A stretch of 34,594 bases of DNA from Desulfuromonadales bacterium (GTDB taxonomy: Bacteria; Desulfobacterota; Desulfuromonadia; Geobacterales; Pseudopelobacteraceae): assembly GCA_015688915.1 (NCBI GenBank), contig JAATGX010000077.1:1-34594 (forward strand), given 5' to 3'. The position numbers were made by a program, and so were the translations under genes. Positions 1-8,430 of the stretch are shown piece after piece; the stretch's first letter is position 1; the number at the start of each line of letters is the position of its first letter. Below the pieces are notes generated by a model, which was not told the DNA's origin, ran no database searches, and saw nothing but the letters and a program-made list of their open reading frames with translations.

Positions 1-1
1 C

Positions 2-166
2 ACCACGGCGGACGGGCGCTGCTTCCCGGTTCGCAGCATGCCCTCCCGCACCATGGATGACGTCATCAACGGCGTGGTGATCACCTTTTCGAACATCACC
101 GAGACCAAGGCGCTGGAGGTGGAACTGCGGTCAGAGATCGCACGGTTGAAGAAAAAATCTGAATAG
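2..166 (+). CDS. C-terminal fragment of a PAS-containing signalling protein (resembles the C-terminus of CheB/CheR-PAS fusion proteins); truncated by window start
   Basis: Frame 2 is open from the window start to TAG at 164-166: TTADGRCFPVRSMPSRTMDDVINGVVITFSNITETKALEVELRSEIARLKKKSE; 'GVVITFxxITExK' is a typical PAS/PAC ending. Confidence 0.6.
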   Translation, partial: TTADGRCFPVRSMPSRTMDDVINGVVITFSNITETKALEVELRSEIARLKKKSE

Positions 167-302
167 CGCTGATCTTCCGTCAAGCGTCCCCCCCTTTTAA
201 AAAGGGGGGTCAGGGGGGATTTGAAGGTGCGCCGTTACAGGCAAATCCCCCTTTTTCAAAGGAGGACTTGTCACGTGAGCGCTGTTGACGGAAAACCAGC
301 GC
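166..302. repeat. MITE-like palindromic intergenic element (~137 bp)
   Basis: Terminal inverted repeats GCGCTGATCTTCCGTCAA (166-183) and the reverse complement of TTGACGGAAAACCAGCGC (285-302), 16/18 identical; internal inverted segments such as GGGGGATTTG/CAAATCCCCC. Confidence 0.6.
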
Positions 303-345
303 AACTCAGGAGAAAAAATATGTTTCTTGAATCAAAGGGGTAGCC

Positions 346-1068
346 ATGGGTATCGACAACGACAAGGACCTGGCCACGGCAGCGACACAACTGCGCCGGC
401 GTGCGGAAGAACGGCTGAGCGCAAAAGGGCCTGGGGCGCACCCTCCCCCGATGGAGAACGAGGCGCAACGGCTCCTCCACGAACTGCAGGTCCACGAGAT
501 CGAACTGGAGATGCAGAATGCCGAGCTCCGCCTGACCAGGGACGAACTTGAAAAGGCATTGGACAAGTACATCGACCTGTACGACTTCGCCCCGGTCGGC
601 TACTTCACCTTCGACCTCCACAGCACCATCATGGACGTGAACCTCTCCGGGGCCGGCCTCCTGGGAGTCGAGCGCTCCCGGCTGATCGGCCGGCGTTTCG
701 GACTTTTCGTCGCAGATGAAGACCTTCCCGCCTTCACCGCCTTTCTCGGCACTGTTTTTGCTGGGCAGGACAAGGAATCATGCGAAGTGACACTCCTCAA
801 CAAAGAGGGCGAGACTCTTCCGCGCATCGTGCAGATCGATGCCATGGCCGGCAACTCCGGGTGGGAGATCCACGTTGCGGTCATCGACATCACCGAGCGC
901 AAGCGGGTGGAGGAGTCGTTGCGCGTCCGCAACGAGGAATTGGCCCGCTTCAACAGCGCCTCGGTGGGGCGCGAACTCCGCATGATCGAATTTAAGAAGG
1001 AAATCAACGAACTCTGCGTTCAGTCCGGCCAGCCGCCGCGCTATCCGCTCGACTTCGAAAAAGAGTAA
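346..1068 (+). CDS. PAS domain-containing protein
   Basis: 240 aa ORF with 'LHELQVHEIELEMQNAELR' helix followed by a PAS core 'YDFAPVGYFTFD...IMDVNLSGAGLLG' and 'AVIDITERKRVEE' ending; AAGGGG upstream of the ATG. Confidence 0.85.
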   Translation: MGIDNDKDLATAATQLRRRAEERLSAKGPGAHPPPMENEAQRLLHELQVHEIELEMQNAELRLTRDELEKALDKYIDLYDFAPVGYFTFDLHSTIMDVNLSGAGLLGVERSRLIGRRFGLFVADEDLPAFTAFLGTVFAGQDKESCEVTLLNKEGETLPRIVQIDAMAGNSGWEIHVAVIDITERKRVEESLRVRNEELARFNSASVGRELRMIEFKKEINELCVQSGQPPRYPLDFEKE

Positions 1069-1069
1069 C

Positions 1070-1118
1070 CCTTCTCCCCAAGGGAGAAGGTGCCCCGAAG
1101 GGGCGGATGAGGGGGCTT
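1070..1118. repeat. Intergenic palindromic repeat (CCTTCTCC..GGAGAAGG / GCCCCGAAGGGGC type)
   Basis: Two adjacent short palindromes between stop and next gene: ccttctccccaagggagaagg and gccccgaaggggc. Confidence 0.5.
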
Positions 1119-1171
1119 TTGGCGTGCTGCAAAAACCTGACCGGACACCGCTGCCCCTGACCGAAAGGAAC

Positions 1172-2872
1172 ATGACCATGCCGCCTGAAACGAACATCAT
1201 GACACTTGAAAAATGCCCCACCGGCATCCGCGGGCTGGACGACATCACCAGTGGCGGGCTGCCGCGCGGGAGGACCACGCTGGTGTGCGGCGGCACGGGG
1301 TGCGGCAAGACGCTCCTGGCCCTGGAATTCATCGTCCGCGGCATCCGGGAATTCGACGAACCGGGGGTCTTCATGTCGTTCGAGGAGACCACCGAAGAGT
1401 TGGCCAGCAACGTCGCTTCCCTCGGCTTCGACCTGGAGGAGTTGATCCACGGCGGGAAACTGGCGATGGATTATGTCCACGTAGAGCGGTCCGAGATCGA
1501 GGAGACCGGCGAATACGACCTGGAAGGGCTCTTTGTGCGCCTTGACAGCATGATCGTGGAAACCGGCGCGAAGCGCGTCGGCATCGACTCGCTCGAGGCG
1601 CTCTTTGCCGGGCTCCCCAATGAGGCGATCCTGCGCGCCGAGCTGCGCCGGCTCTTCCGCTGGCTGAAAGACCGGGGGGTTACCACCGTCATCACCGGCG
1701 AACAGGGAAAAAACGAGCTTACCCGCTACGGCCTTGAGGAATACGTCAGCGACTGCGTGATCTTCCTGAACCATCGGGTGGTGAACCGGGTCGGAACGCG
1801 GCTGTTGCGGATCGTCAAGTACCGCGGCTCGTCCCACGGGACCAACGAATACCCGACCATGATCGACGAGCATGGCCTGAGCGTGCTTCCCATCAGTTCC
1901 CTGGGGTTCGACTACCCGGTCTCCACCGAGCGCGTCTCCACCGGCATCGACCGGCTGGACGCCATGCTGGGGGGCAAGGGCTATTACAGCGGCAGCAGCG
2001 TCCTGGTTTCCGGGACCGCGGGCACGGGAAAGAGCAGCCTGGCCGCCGCCTTTGCGGATGCCGCCTGCCGCCGGGGAGAGCGCTGCCTCTACGTCGCCTT
2101 CGAGGAGGCGCCGGCGCAGATCTGCCGTAACATGGCCTCCGTCGGTTTCGACCTGGACCAATGGACCGGGAAGGGGCTCCTGCGCTTTCACGCCGTGCGC
2201 TCCACGCTCTGCGGCCTGGAACAGCACCTGGGCAGCATGATAAAGCTCGCCAGGGAGTTCCGGCCCGCCGTCGTCGTCATCGACCCGGTCACCAACCTGT
2301 CGGCCGTCGGCAGTGCCGAAGAGACCAAGGCGATGCTGACGCAGGTGGTCGATTTCTGCAAAAACCAGAGCATCACGACCCTGTTCACCAGTCTCACCGA
2401 AGGGGGCGGCCCGCAGGAGCAGACCGATCCGGGGGTCTCGTCGCTGATGGACACCTGGGTGCTGCTGCGAAATACCGAGACCCCCTCGGGCGAGCGCAAC
2501 CGCCTGCTGTTCGTCCTCAAGAGCCGCGGCATGGCCCACTCCAGCCAGGTGCGCGAGTTCATGCTTTCCGACAAGGGGGTCCAGCTCACCGACGTGTACA
2601 TCGGCGCCGGAACGGTCCTGACCGGCTCGGCCCGGCTGATCCAGGAGGCGCAGGATGAGGCCGTGGCCGAGGCCCGGCACCGGGACGCCACGCGTCGCCA
2701 GCGTGACCTGGAGCAGGAAAAGGCGCAGGTCCAGGCCCGGATAGGGGCGTTGCAGCACAAGGCCGCACTGCTGGCGGAGGACCTGGATTCACTCACCGGC
2801 GACGAACGGAGCCGCCTGGAAACCGCCACCCGCAACCGCGCCGACCTGGCCAGCGCCCGCCAGGTCGATTGA
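1172..2872 (+). CDS. kaiC: KaiC-family double-RecA ATPase
   Basis: Two P-loops (GGTGCGKT and SGTAGTGKSS), EE catalytic pairs (SFEETTEEL, AFEEAPAQI), 'STGIDRLDAMLGG' linker and 'KSRGMAHSSQVREFMLSDKG' CII signature. ATG at 1172 has an AAAGGA RBS and is in frame with the longer 1124 ORF. Confidence 0.93.
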   Translation: MTMPPETNIMTLEKCPTGIRGLDDITSGGLPRGRTTLVCGGTGCGKTLLALEFIVRGIREFDEPGVFMSFEETTEELASNVASLGFDLEELIHGGKLAMDYVHVERSEIEETGEYDLEGLFVRLDSMIVETGAKRVGIDSLEALFAGLPNEAILRAELRRLFRWLKDRGVTTVITGEQGKNELTRYGLEEYVSDCVIFLNHRVVNRVGTRLLRIVKYRGSSHGTNEYPTMIDEHGLSVLPISSLGFDYPVSTERVSTGIDRLDAMLGGKGYYSGSSVLVSGTAGTGKSSLAAAFADAACRRGERCLYVAFEEAPAQICRNMASVGFDLDQWTGKGLLRFHAVRSTLCGLEQHLGSMIKLAREFRPAVVVIDPVTNLSAVGSAEETKAMLTQVVDFCKNQSITTLFTSLTEGGGPQEQTDPGVSSLMDTWVLLRNTETPSGERNRLLFVLKSRGMAHSSQVREFMLSDKGVQLTDVYIGAGTVLTGSARLIQEAQDEAVAEARHRDATRRQRDLEQEKAQVQARIGALQHKAALLAEDLDSLTGDERSRLETATRNRADLASARQVD

Positions 2873-2888
2873 GGGTAACCACTGATGA

Positions 2889-2946
2889 GCGCTGATCTTC
2901 CGCTACCAGCGCTCACGTGACAAGTCCCCCTTTGAAAAAGGGGGGG
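2889..2946. repeat. Partial second copy of the 166-302 element, inverted orientation
   Basis: Reverse complement of 2908-2946 matches 246-283 (ccccctttttcaaagg[a/g]ggacttgtcacgtgagcgct) almost perfectly; outer end gcgctgatcttccg is identical to 166-179. Confidence 0.65.
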
Positions 2947-2967
2947 AACGAATACAGGAGACCACGT

Positions 2968-3288
2968 ATGCCAAAAAAGACCAGACCAGACACCGTTCCC
3001 CCTTCCCAGACACCGGAATTCTGGCAGTTGAGGCTCTACGTGGCGGGCATGACCGCGCGCGCGGTCGCGGCCTTCGACAACCTGAAAAGGTTGTGCGAGG
3101 AGCATCTGGCCGGCTACTACGAGATCGAAATCATCGATCTGCTGGAAAACCCGAAACTCGCCGCCGGCGACCAGATTCTCGCCGTGCCGACCCTGGTGCG
3201 CAAGCTGCCACCTCCCATGAAAAAAATCATCGGCGATCTTTCCAACGAGGAGCGGGTCCTCGTTGGCCTGGACCTGCGGCCGCGGTGA
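2968..3288 (+). CDS. kaiB: KaiB-family protein (first copy)
   Basis: [72 protein letters not shown] is a full KaiB signature; RBS CAGGAG upstream of ATG 2968. Confidence 0.93.
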   Translation: MPKKTRPDTVPPSQTPEFWQLRLYVAGMTARAVAAFDNLKRLCEEHLAGYYEIEIIDLLENPKLAAGDQILAVPTLVRKLPPPMKKIIGDLSNEERVLVGLDLRPR

Positions 3289-3305
3289 GCGAAAAGGAAC
3301 CTTCC

Positions 3306-3644
3306 ATGACAACGAAACGTGCCCAAACGGCGCTTGAGGCCCTGGAAGCCGCGAGCCGGGACATCGGGGGCCAGATCTATACCCTGCGACTCTATGTGGC
3401 CGGGCTCACCACGCGCTCCCAGGAGGCCATCCGCACCGTCACCACCATCTGCGAGGAACACCTGGCGGGCCGCTACAGCCTGGAGGTGATCGACATCTAC
3501 CAGCACCCGGTCCTGGCCAAGGGGGAGCAGATCATCGCCGCACCCACCCTGATCAAGAAACTGCCGCTCCCGTTGCGTAAGATCATCGGCAACATGGCTG
3601 ACAAGGACAAGGTCCTGGTCGGCCTGGATTTGAGGAGCAAGTAA
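3306..3644 (+). CDS. kaiB: KaiB-family protein (second copy)
   Basis: [71 protein letters not shown]; paralogue of the upstream gene; start at 3306 rather than the track's 3093. Confidence 0.93.
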   Translation: MTTKRAQTALEALEAASRDIGGQIYTLRLYVAGLTTRSQEAIRTVTTICEEHLAGRYSLEVIDIYQHPVLAKGEQIIAAPTLIKKLPLPLRKIIGNMADKDKVLVGLDLRSK

Positions 3645-3645
3645 C

Positions 3646-5523
3646 ATGAGCGTTACAGCGGACGAAGCACCGCGCACCACGCGGGAGTTGCTCGGGGAGA
3701 TCGAACGGCTCCGCGGCCGGCTCGACGAGGCCGACCAGACCCTTGACGCCATCCGCAGCGGCGACGTGGACGCCCTGGTAATGACCGGCCCCCAGGGAGA
3801 CCGCGTTTTCTCCCTCACCGGCGCCGAGCGGACGTACCGGCTCATCGTGGAGACCATGAACGAGGCAGCCCTGACGGTGGACCTGGACGGTACGATACTC
3901 TTCTGCAACCGGCGTTTTTGCGACCTGGTGAAGACCCCCATGTCGAACACCATCGGCAAAAAGCTGACCGCTTTTTTCGCGCCGGCCCAGCACCACGGGC
4001 TGCGGAGGCTCCTGGCCAAGGCCCAGGCCGGGCCCGTGCAACGGTGCCTCACCCTGCAGGCCGCCGGCGGCGCCGCGGTATCCACGCAGATCGCGGCCAG
4101 CCTGCTCACGGCCGACGATCTCACCAGCATCTGCCTGGTAGCCACGGACCTGACCGAACTGGAGGCGCAAGCCAACTCGATCCGCGTCATGCGCGAGCAA
4201 CAGCAGGCCCTGGAGGAAAGCCGGGCCGAACTGCAGACGGCCAACGCCCTGCTGAACGATTCCCGCCGGGCCGCCCTCAACATCATGGAAGACGCGGTCT
4301 CGGCGCGTCATGAAACCGAGGAGGCGAGCGCCAGCCTGCAACGCGAAATAGGGGAACGCATACAGGCCGAGGAGAAATTGCGGAAAGCCCACGACGAGTT
4401 GGAATTGCGGGTCTGGGAGCGGACGGGAGAGCTGGCCGGCGCAAACGCGCATCTCACGCAGGAAATAGAAGAGCGCAAAAAGGCTGAAGAATCGCTCAAG
4501 GGCGCGTATGCGGAAATAAAACGGCTGAAGGACCAACTCCAGGCGGAGAACACCTATCTGCAACAAGAGGTTGCCCAGCAGTACAACTTCGGCGAAGTCA
4601 TCGGGCAAAGTAGTGTCCTCTCGCACATCTTCCTGCGGGTCAAGCAGGTAGCGCCCATGACCGCGACCGTTCTGCTCCTTGGAGAGACCGGCACCGGCAA
4701 GGGCGTGATCGCCCGCGCCATCCACAGAAGCAGCACCCGCAAGGATCGGCCGCTGATAACGGTCAATTGTACGACCCTGCCCGCGTCCCTGGTGGAAAGC
4801 GAACTCTTCGGGCGGGAAAAGGGGGCGTTCACCGGATCGGATACCCAGCAGATCGGGCGCTTTGAACTGGCCAACGGCGGCACCATATTTCTCGACGAGA
4901 TCGGCGAGTTGCCGATGGAGTTGCAGTGCAAGCTGCTCCGGGTCATTCAGGACGGCGAGTTCGAGCGGCTGGGCAGTCCCCGCACCATAAAGATCGATGT
5001 GCGGATCATCGCGGCAACCAACCGGAATCTGGAAGAGGAGATCAAGAACGGCAGGTTCCGCGAAGATCTGTTTTACCGGCTCAATGTCTTCCCCATCACC
5101 ATGCCGCCACTCCGGGAACGCAAGGAAGACATCCCGCTGCTCGTTCAGCATTTCGTGGCCAAGTTCAACAAGAAAATCGGCAGGAATATCACGACCGTGT
5201 CAAAAGGCACCGTAAACATCCTGCAGGAATACCACTGGCCCGGCAACGTGCGGGAGCTGGAAAGTGTCATCGAGCGGGCGATAATCACCAGCCAGGGAAC
5301 CACACTCCAGGTATCCGACCGGCTGGATGCGCTCCGAAAGCCGGAGGAGCCGTCAGGGCAGAGCGTCAAGGCGCTTGCCGAGCTGGAGCACGACCACATT
5401 ATCCAGGTGCTCCAGAAAACCGGTTGGCGCATCGAGGGGAAAAACGGGGCCGCGGTAATCCTTGGCCTCAACGCCAGCACGCTGCGCGCCCGGATGCGGA
5501 AGTACGGCATCGTTCGCCACTGA
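3646..5523 (+). CDS. PAS-domain sigma54-dependent transcriptional activator (AAA+, Fis-type HTH)
   Basis: PAS-like N-terminus, coiled coil, AAA+ with [14 protein letters not shown] loop, '[13 protein letters not shown]', '[18 protein letters not shown]' and a C-terminal '[21 protein letters not shown]' HTH. No receiver domain seen. ATG lies 1 nt after the kaiB2 stop. Confidence 0.92.
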   Translation: MSVTADEAPRTTRELLGEIERLRGRLDEADQTLDAIRSGDVDALVMTGPQGDRVFSLTGAERTYRLIVETMNEAALTVDLDGTILFCNRRFCDLVKTPMSNTIGKKLTAFFAPAQHHGLRRLLAKAQAGPVQRCLTLQAAGGAAVSTQIAASLLTADDLTSICLVATDLTELEAQANSIRVMREQQQALEESRAELQTANALLNDSRRAALNIMEDAVSARHETEEASASLQREIGERIQAEEKLRKAHDELELRVWERTGELAGANAHLTQEIEERKKAEESLKGAYAEIKRLKDQLQAENTYLQQEVAQQYNFGEVIGQSSVLSHIFLRVKQVAPMTATVLLLGETGTGKGVIARAIHRSSTRKDRPLITVNCTTLPASLVESELFGREKGAFTGSDTQQIGRFELANGGTIFLDEIGELPMELQCKLLRVIQDGEFERLGSPRTIKIDVRIIAATNRNLEEEIKNGRFREDLFYRLNVFPITMPPLRERKEDIPLLVQHFVAKFNKKIGRNITTVSKGTVNILQEYHWPGNVRELESVIERAIITSQGTTLQVSDRLDALRKPEEPSGQSVKALAELEHDHIIQVLQKTGWRIEGKNGAAVILGLNASTLRARMRKYGIVRH

Positions 5524-5573
5524 TGGCAGTGCGTCTCACCCCCTCGACCCGCACCTCCGAACCATAACCGCCC

Positions 5574-5609
5574 TCCGTCATATATGGCGGTTATGTCAAA
5601 CATGACGGA
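5574..5609. promoter_or_regulatory. Candidate activator-binding site (UAS) upstream of the radical SAM gene
   Basis: tccgtcatatatggcggttatgtcaaacatgacgga: 8-bp inverted arms TCCGTCAT/ATGACGGA; highly similar to 7354-7389 upstream of the other sigma54 promoter. Confidence 0.6.
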
Positions 5610-5705
5610 TTCCGTGGATAATGTTCCCTCCACCCGGCCCTCCCCACGCATCTTTATACCCTTCACGATCAACCGGTTGTACGTTCAGCATCCGCGCATC
5701 CTCTC

Positions 5706-5721
5706 CGGCACGTTAGTTGCG
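5706..5721 (+). promoter_or_regulatory. Sigma54 (-24/-12) promoter
   Basis: cGGCACGttagTTGCg, GG-N10-GC spacing, GG at 5707-5708 and GC at 5719-5720, ~80 bp upstream of the ATG at 5799. Confidence 0.8.
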
Positions 5722-5798
5722 ATTCGTTTTTTGCGGGAAACGCCACATAGGTTTGCCGCACGCAGGTTATGCCGTCATGGCGACAGGGGAGCATCCGC

Positions 5799-7322
5799 AT
5801 GAAGATCCTGCTTGTATATCCGCACTATCCCGACACCTTCTGGAGTTTCCGCCACGCCATGAAATTCATCGGCAGGAAGGCGAGCTTCCCGCCGCTGGGC
5901 CTTCTGACCGTGGCGGCCATGCTCCCGGCCGAATGGGAAAAGCGGCTCGTGGATATGAATGTCCGCCCCCTCACCGATGATGACCTGAGGTGGTCGGATT
6001 ATGTCTTTATCAGCGCCATGGCCATCCAGCGCGAATCGGCGCAGGAGGTCATCGCACGCTGCCGGCGGCTGGGGGTCAGAATCGTTGCCGGAGGCCCCCT
6101 GTTTACCACGTACCACCAGGATTTCCCCGAAGTGGACCACGTGGTGACGGGCGAGGGGGAACTCACCCTGCCCCGGTTTCTGGCCGACCTGGAAAACGGC
6201 GAGGCCCGGCATCTGTACACCGACGACCAACGGACCGACCTGGGGAACAGTCCGGTCCCGCTCTGGGAGTTGATCGATGTGAGCGCCTATGCCGCCATGA
6301 ACATCCAGTATTCACGGGGATGTCCCTTTGACTGCGAGTTCTGCGACATAACGGTATTGTTCGGGCGCACGCCGCGCACCAAGGGGCTCGCGCAACTGAC
6401 GGCGGAGCTGGAGAGCCTGTATGTGCGGGGATGGCGCGGCGCGATCTTCTTTGTTGACGACAACTTCATCGGCGACCGGGGAAAGCTGAAGCGGGAGGTT
6501 CTTCCCGGCATTATCGACTGGATGGAGAAACGGGGGCGCCCGTTCTACTTTTACACCGAGGCGTCCATCGATCTGGCCGACGACGGCAGCCTCATGGAAC
6601 TGATGGTCAGGGCCGGATTCGAAGAGGTCTTTATCGGCATCGAGACCCCGCACGAGGACGGCCATGCGGAAAGCGGCAAGGTGCAGAACAGGAACCGGGA
6701 CCTGCTGGCCTCGGTAAAGGGCATCCAGCGGGCGGGCCTGCAGGTGCACGGGGGATTCATCGTGGGCTTCGACAGCGACCCGCCGGCGATCTTCGATCGG
6801 CAGATCCGTTTTATCCAGGAGAGCGGCATCGTCACCGCCATGGTCGGGGTACTTTCCGCCATGCGCGGCACCCGGCTGTACCAGCGCCTGGAGCGGGAAG
6901 GGAGACTGCTCGGGGAAGGCTCCGGCAGCAATACGATCATGGACCTCAACTTCGTCCCCCGAATGGAGCAGACAACGCTCATCGGTGGTTACCGGACCAT
7001 CCTCGACACCATCTACTCACCCAAAAACTACTATAGGCGGGTGATCCGCCTCCTCAGGGAGTACCGGCCGCTGCACCTGGGAAAATTCCACCTCCAGCCG
7101 GGATACGTGGGTGCGCTCTTCAAATCGATCCTGTTCCTGGGGATTCTGGGCAAGGAGAGAGTGCACTTCTGGAATCTCTTCTTCTGGTCTCTCACACGGC
7201 GGCCGCGGCTCTTCCCCCTGGCCATAACCTATGCCGTCTACGGGTTCCACTTCAGAACGGTCGCGGAAAAGATCGACTGGATCGGGATAGGCCCCGGCGA
7301 CGGGGTCATAAAACCGTCCTGA
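5799..7322 (+). CDS. B12-binding-domain radical SAM protein (DUF4070/HpnP-like group)
   Basis: MKILLVYPHYPDTFWSF...FPPLGLLTVAAMLP cobalamin-binding-type N-terminus; CPFDCEFCDI is the CxxxCxxC radical SAM cluster motif; 'GGPLFTTY', 'VTGEGE' motifs. Confidence 0.87.
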   Translation: MKILLVYPHYPDTFWSFRHAMKFIGRKASFPPLGLLTVAAMLPAEWEKRLVDMNVRPLTDDDLRWSDYVFISAMAIQRESAQEVIARCRRLGVRIVAGGPLFTTYHQDFPEVDHVVTGEGELTLPRFLADLENGEARHLYTDDQRTDLGNSPVPLWELIDVSAYAAMNIQYSRGCPFDCEFCDITVLFGRTPRTKGLAQLTAELESLYVRGWRGAIFFVDDNFIGDRGKLKREVLPGIIDWMEKRGRPFYFYTEASIDLADDGSLMELMVRAGFEEVFIGIETPHEDGHAESGKVQNRNRDLLASVKGIQRAGLQVHGGFIVGFDSDPPAIFDRQIRFIQESGIVTAMVGVLSAMRGTRLYQRLEREGRLLGEGSGSNTIMDLNFVPRMEQTTLIGGYRTILDTIYSPKNYYRRVIRLLREYRPLHLGKFHLQPGYVGALFKSILFLGILGKERVHFWNLFFWSLTRRPRLFPLAITYAVYGFHFRTVAEKIDWIGIGPGDGVIKPS

Positions 7323-7353
7323 CGCAGCCCCCCCATGCGCCTCGCCATGGTCG

Positions 7354-7389
7354 TCCACCATATATGGCAGTTATGTTAAACATGGCGGC
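7354..7389. promoter_or_regulatory. Candidate activator-binding site (UAS), second copy
   Basis: tccaccatatatggcagttatgttaaacatggcggc aligns without gaps to 5574-5609 and sits ~124 bp before the -24 element, versus ~126 bp for copy 1. Confidence 0.6.
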
Positions 7390-7483
7390 TTCCGTTGACG
7401 CCTTTCCTTCCACCGGGCCTGTAGCATTTTAAATTTATCCATACAATCAAGATGTTACCACCTCATCATCCGCAGCCATCCTC

Positions 7484-7499
7484 TGGCACGTTAGTTGCG
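7484..7499 (+). promoter_or_regulatory. Sigma54 (-24/-12) promoter
   Basis: TGGCACGttagTTGCg; GG 7485-7486 and GC 7497-7498; same GGCACGTTAGTTGCG core as the promoter at 5706. Confidence 0.83.
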
Positions 7500-7578
7500 C
7501 TGTTCCTGCCAGGCCCTACGTGGGGCACTGACGTGCTTTCTGAATGGATCAAGCAGATATCTGTTCGCGGGGAGTTCC

Positions 7579-8166
7579 ATGAATATACCCGACATCATTA
7601 TGGATATCCAGACGCTGGGCCGCTTCGGCATGTTTGTCGATGGCAAACCCGTGGTCACCCAGTGGCCGAATGAAACGGTAAAGGTGTTTTTCTGTTCCCT
7701 GCTTTCGCCGCTGGACATCTATTTCACCTGGGACCGGATCTGCCGCTCCCTGTGGGGTGTGGCGGTGACACCGGCCAACAGGCGGCGACTGGAGGAGACC
7801 TGTATCCGCCCTCTTATCGGCTTCCTGCTCGAAGAACTGGGCTTCAACCCCATCCTCGTGGGACTCGATGGCATAAGAATCGACCATCAGCGCATCCATG
7901 TGGATGCCCTGGAGTTTCACGACACCGTCATAGAAGGACTCAGACTGTTGTCCCTCGGCAACCATGCCGCGGCGCTCGTGCAATTCAGCAGGGCCAACGC
8001 ACTCTATGTCGGCAAGTATCTGCCGGGAATGCCGGGGAAGATCATCGAAAGTACACGCAATGAGCTCGAGGCCCTGTACCGGACCAACTGCGGTCAGGGA
8101 CGCCATGCCGCTCATACGGCATTCCGGCTGTTCGGACTGCAACCCAAGGGCAGTACGCCGGCGTGA
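7579..8166 (+). CDS. Short SARP/BTAD-like protein (winged-helix plus bacterial transcriptional activator domain)
   Basis: IQTLGRFGMFVDGKPVVTQWPNETVKVFFCSLLSP..ICRSLW resembles the SARP DNA-binding region; IDHQRIHVDALEFHDTVIEGLRLLSLGNHAAALVQFSRANALYVGKYLPGMPG resembles BTAD. RBS GGAG before ATG 7579. Confidence 0.65.
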   Translation: MNIPDIIMDIQTLGRFGMFVDGKPVVTQWPNETVKVFFCSLLSPLDIYFTWDRICRSLWGVAVTPANRRRLEETCIRPLIGFLLEELGFNPILVGLDGIRIDHQRIHVDALEFHDTVIEGLRLLSLGNHAAALVQFSRANALYVGKYLPGMPGKIIESTRNELEALYRTNCGQGRHAAHTAFRLFGLQPKGSTPA

Positions 8167-8430
8167 TCGGGCTTTCCGATGGATTCGAGCAGACAGTGAT
8201 CTGCATATAACAAGCTGGACGGGTTTATCACGACCGCCCGGATAGGATTCGGGTTCCGAGCGTTCCCCAATCCCTCGCACCTGAATGAGGTACCATCATG
8301 AACACCCCGGCATTCATGGACACGTGGCCCGGTATGTATGGGCACATGACAACAAGCGCGGCTCAACCGGGGATGGAATACCTCTCTATTTCCGGTTGCG
8401 GTCAAATCGAAATCCAAAAGGAGAATTACC

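Noticed and set aside
1004-2758. 584-aa minus-strand ORF opposite kaiC
   Set aside because: Antisense to a clear KaiC reading frame; low-complexity composition typical of GC-rich shadow ORFs.
3583-5151. 522-aa minus-strand ORF opposite kaiB2 and the sigma54 activator
   Set aside because: Shadow ORF; no recognisable domain, while the plus strand has intact KaiB and AAA+ motifs.
346-5523. Claim of a true circadian clock
   Set aside because: No KaiA, and oscillation cannot be inferred from sequence; only a Kai-type module is supported.
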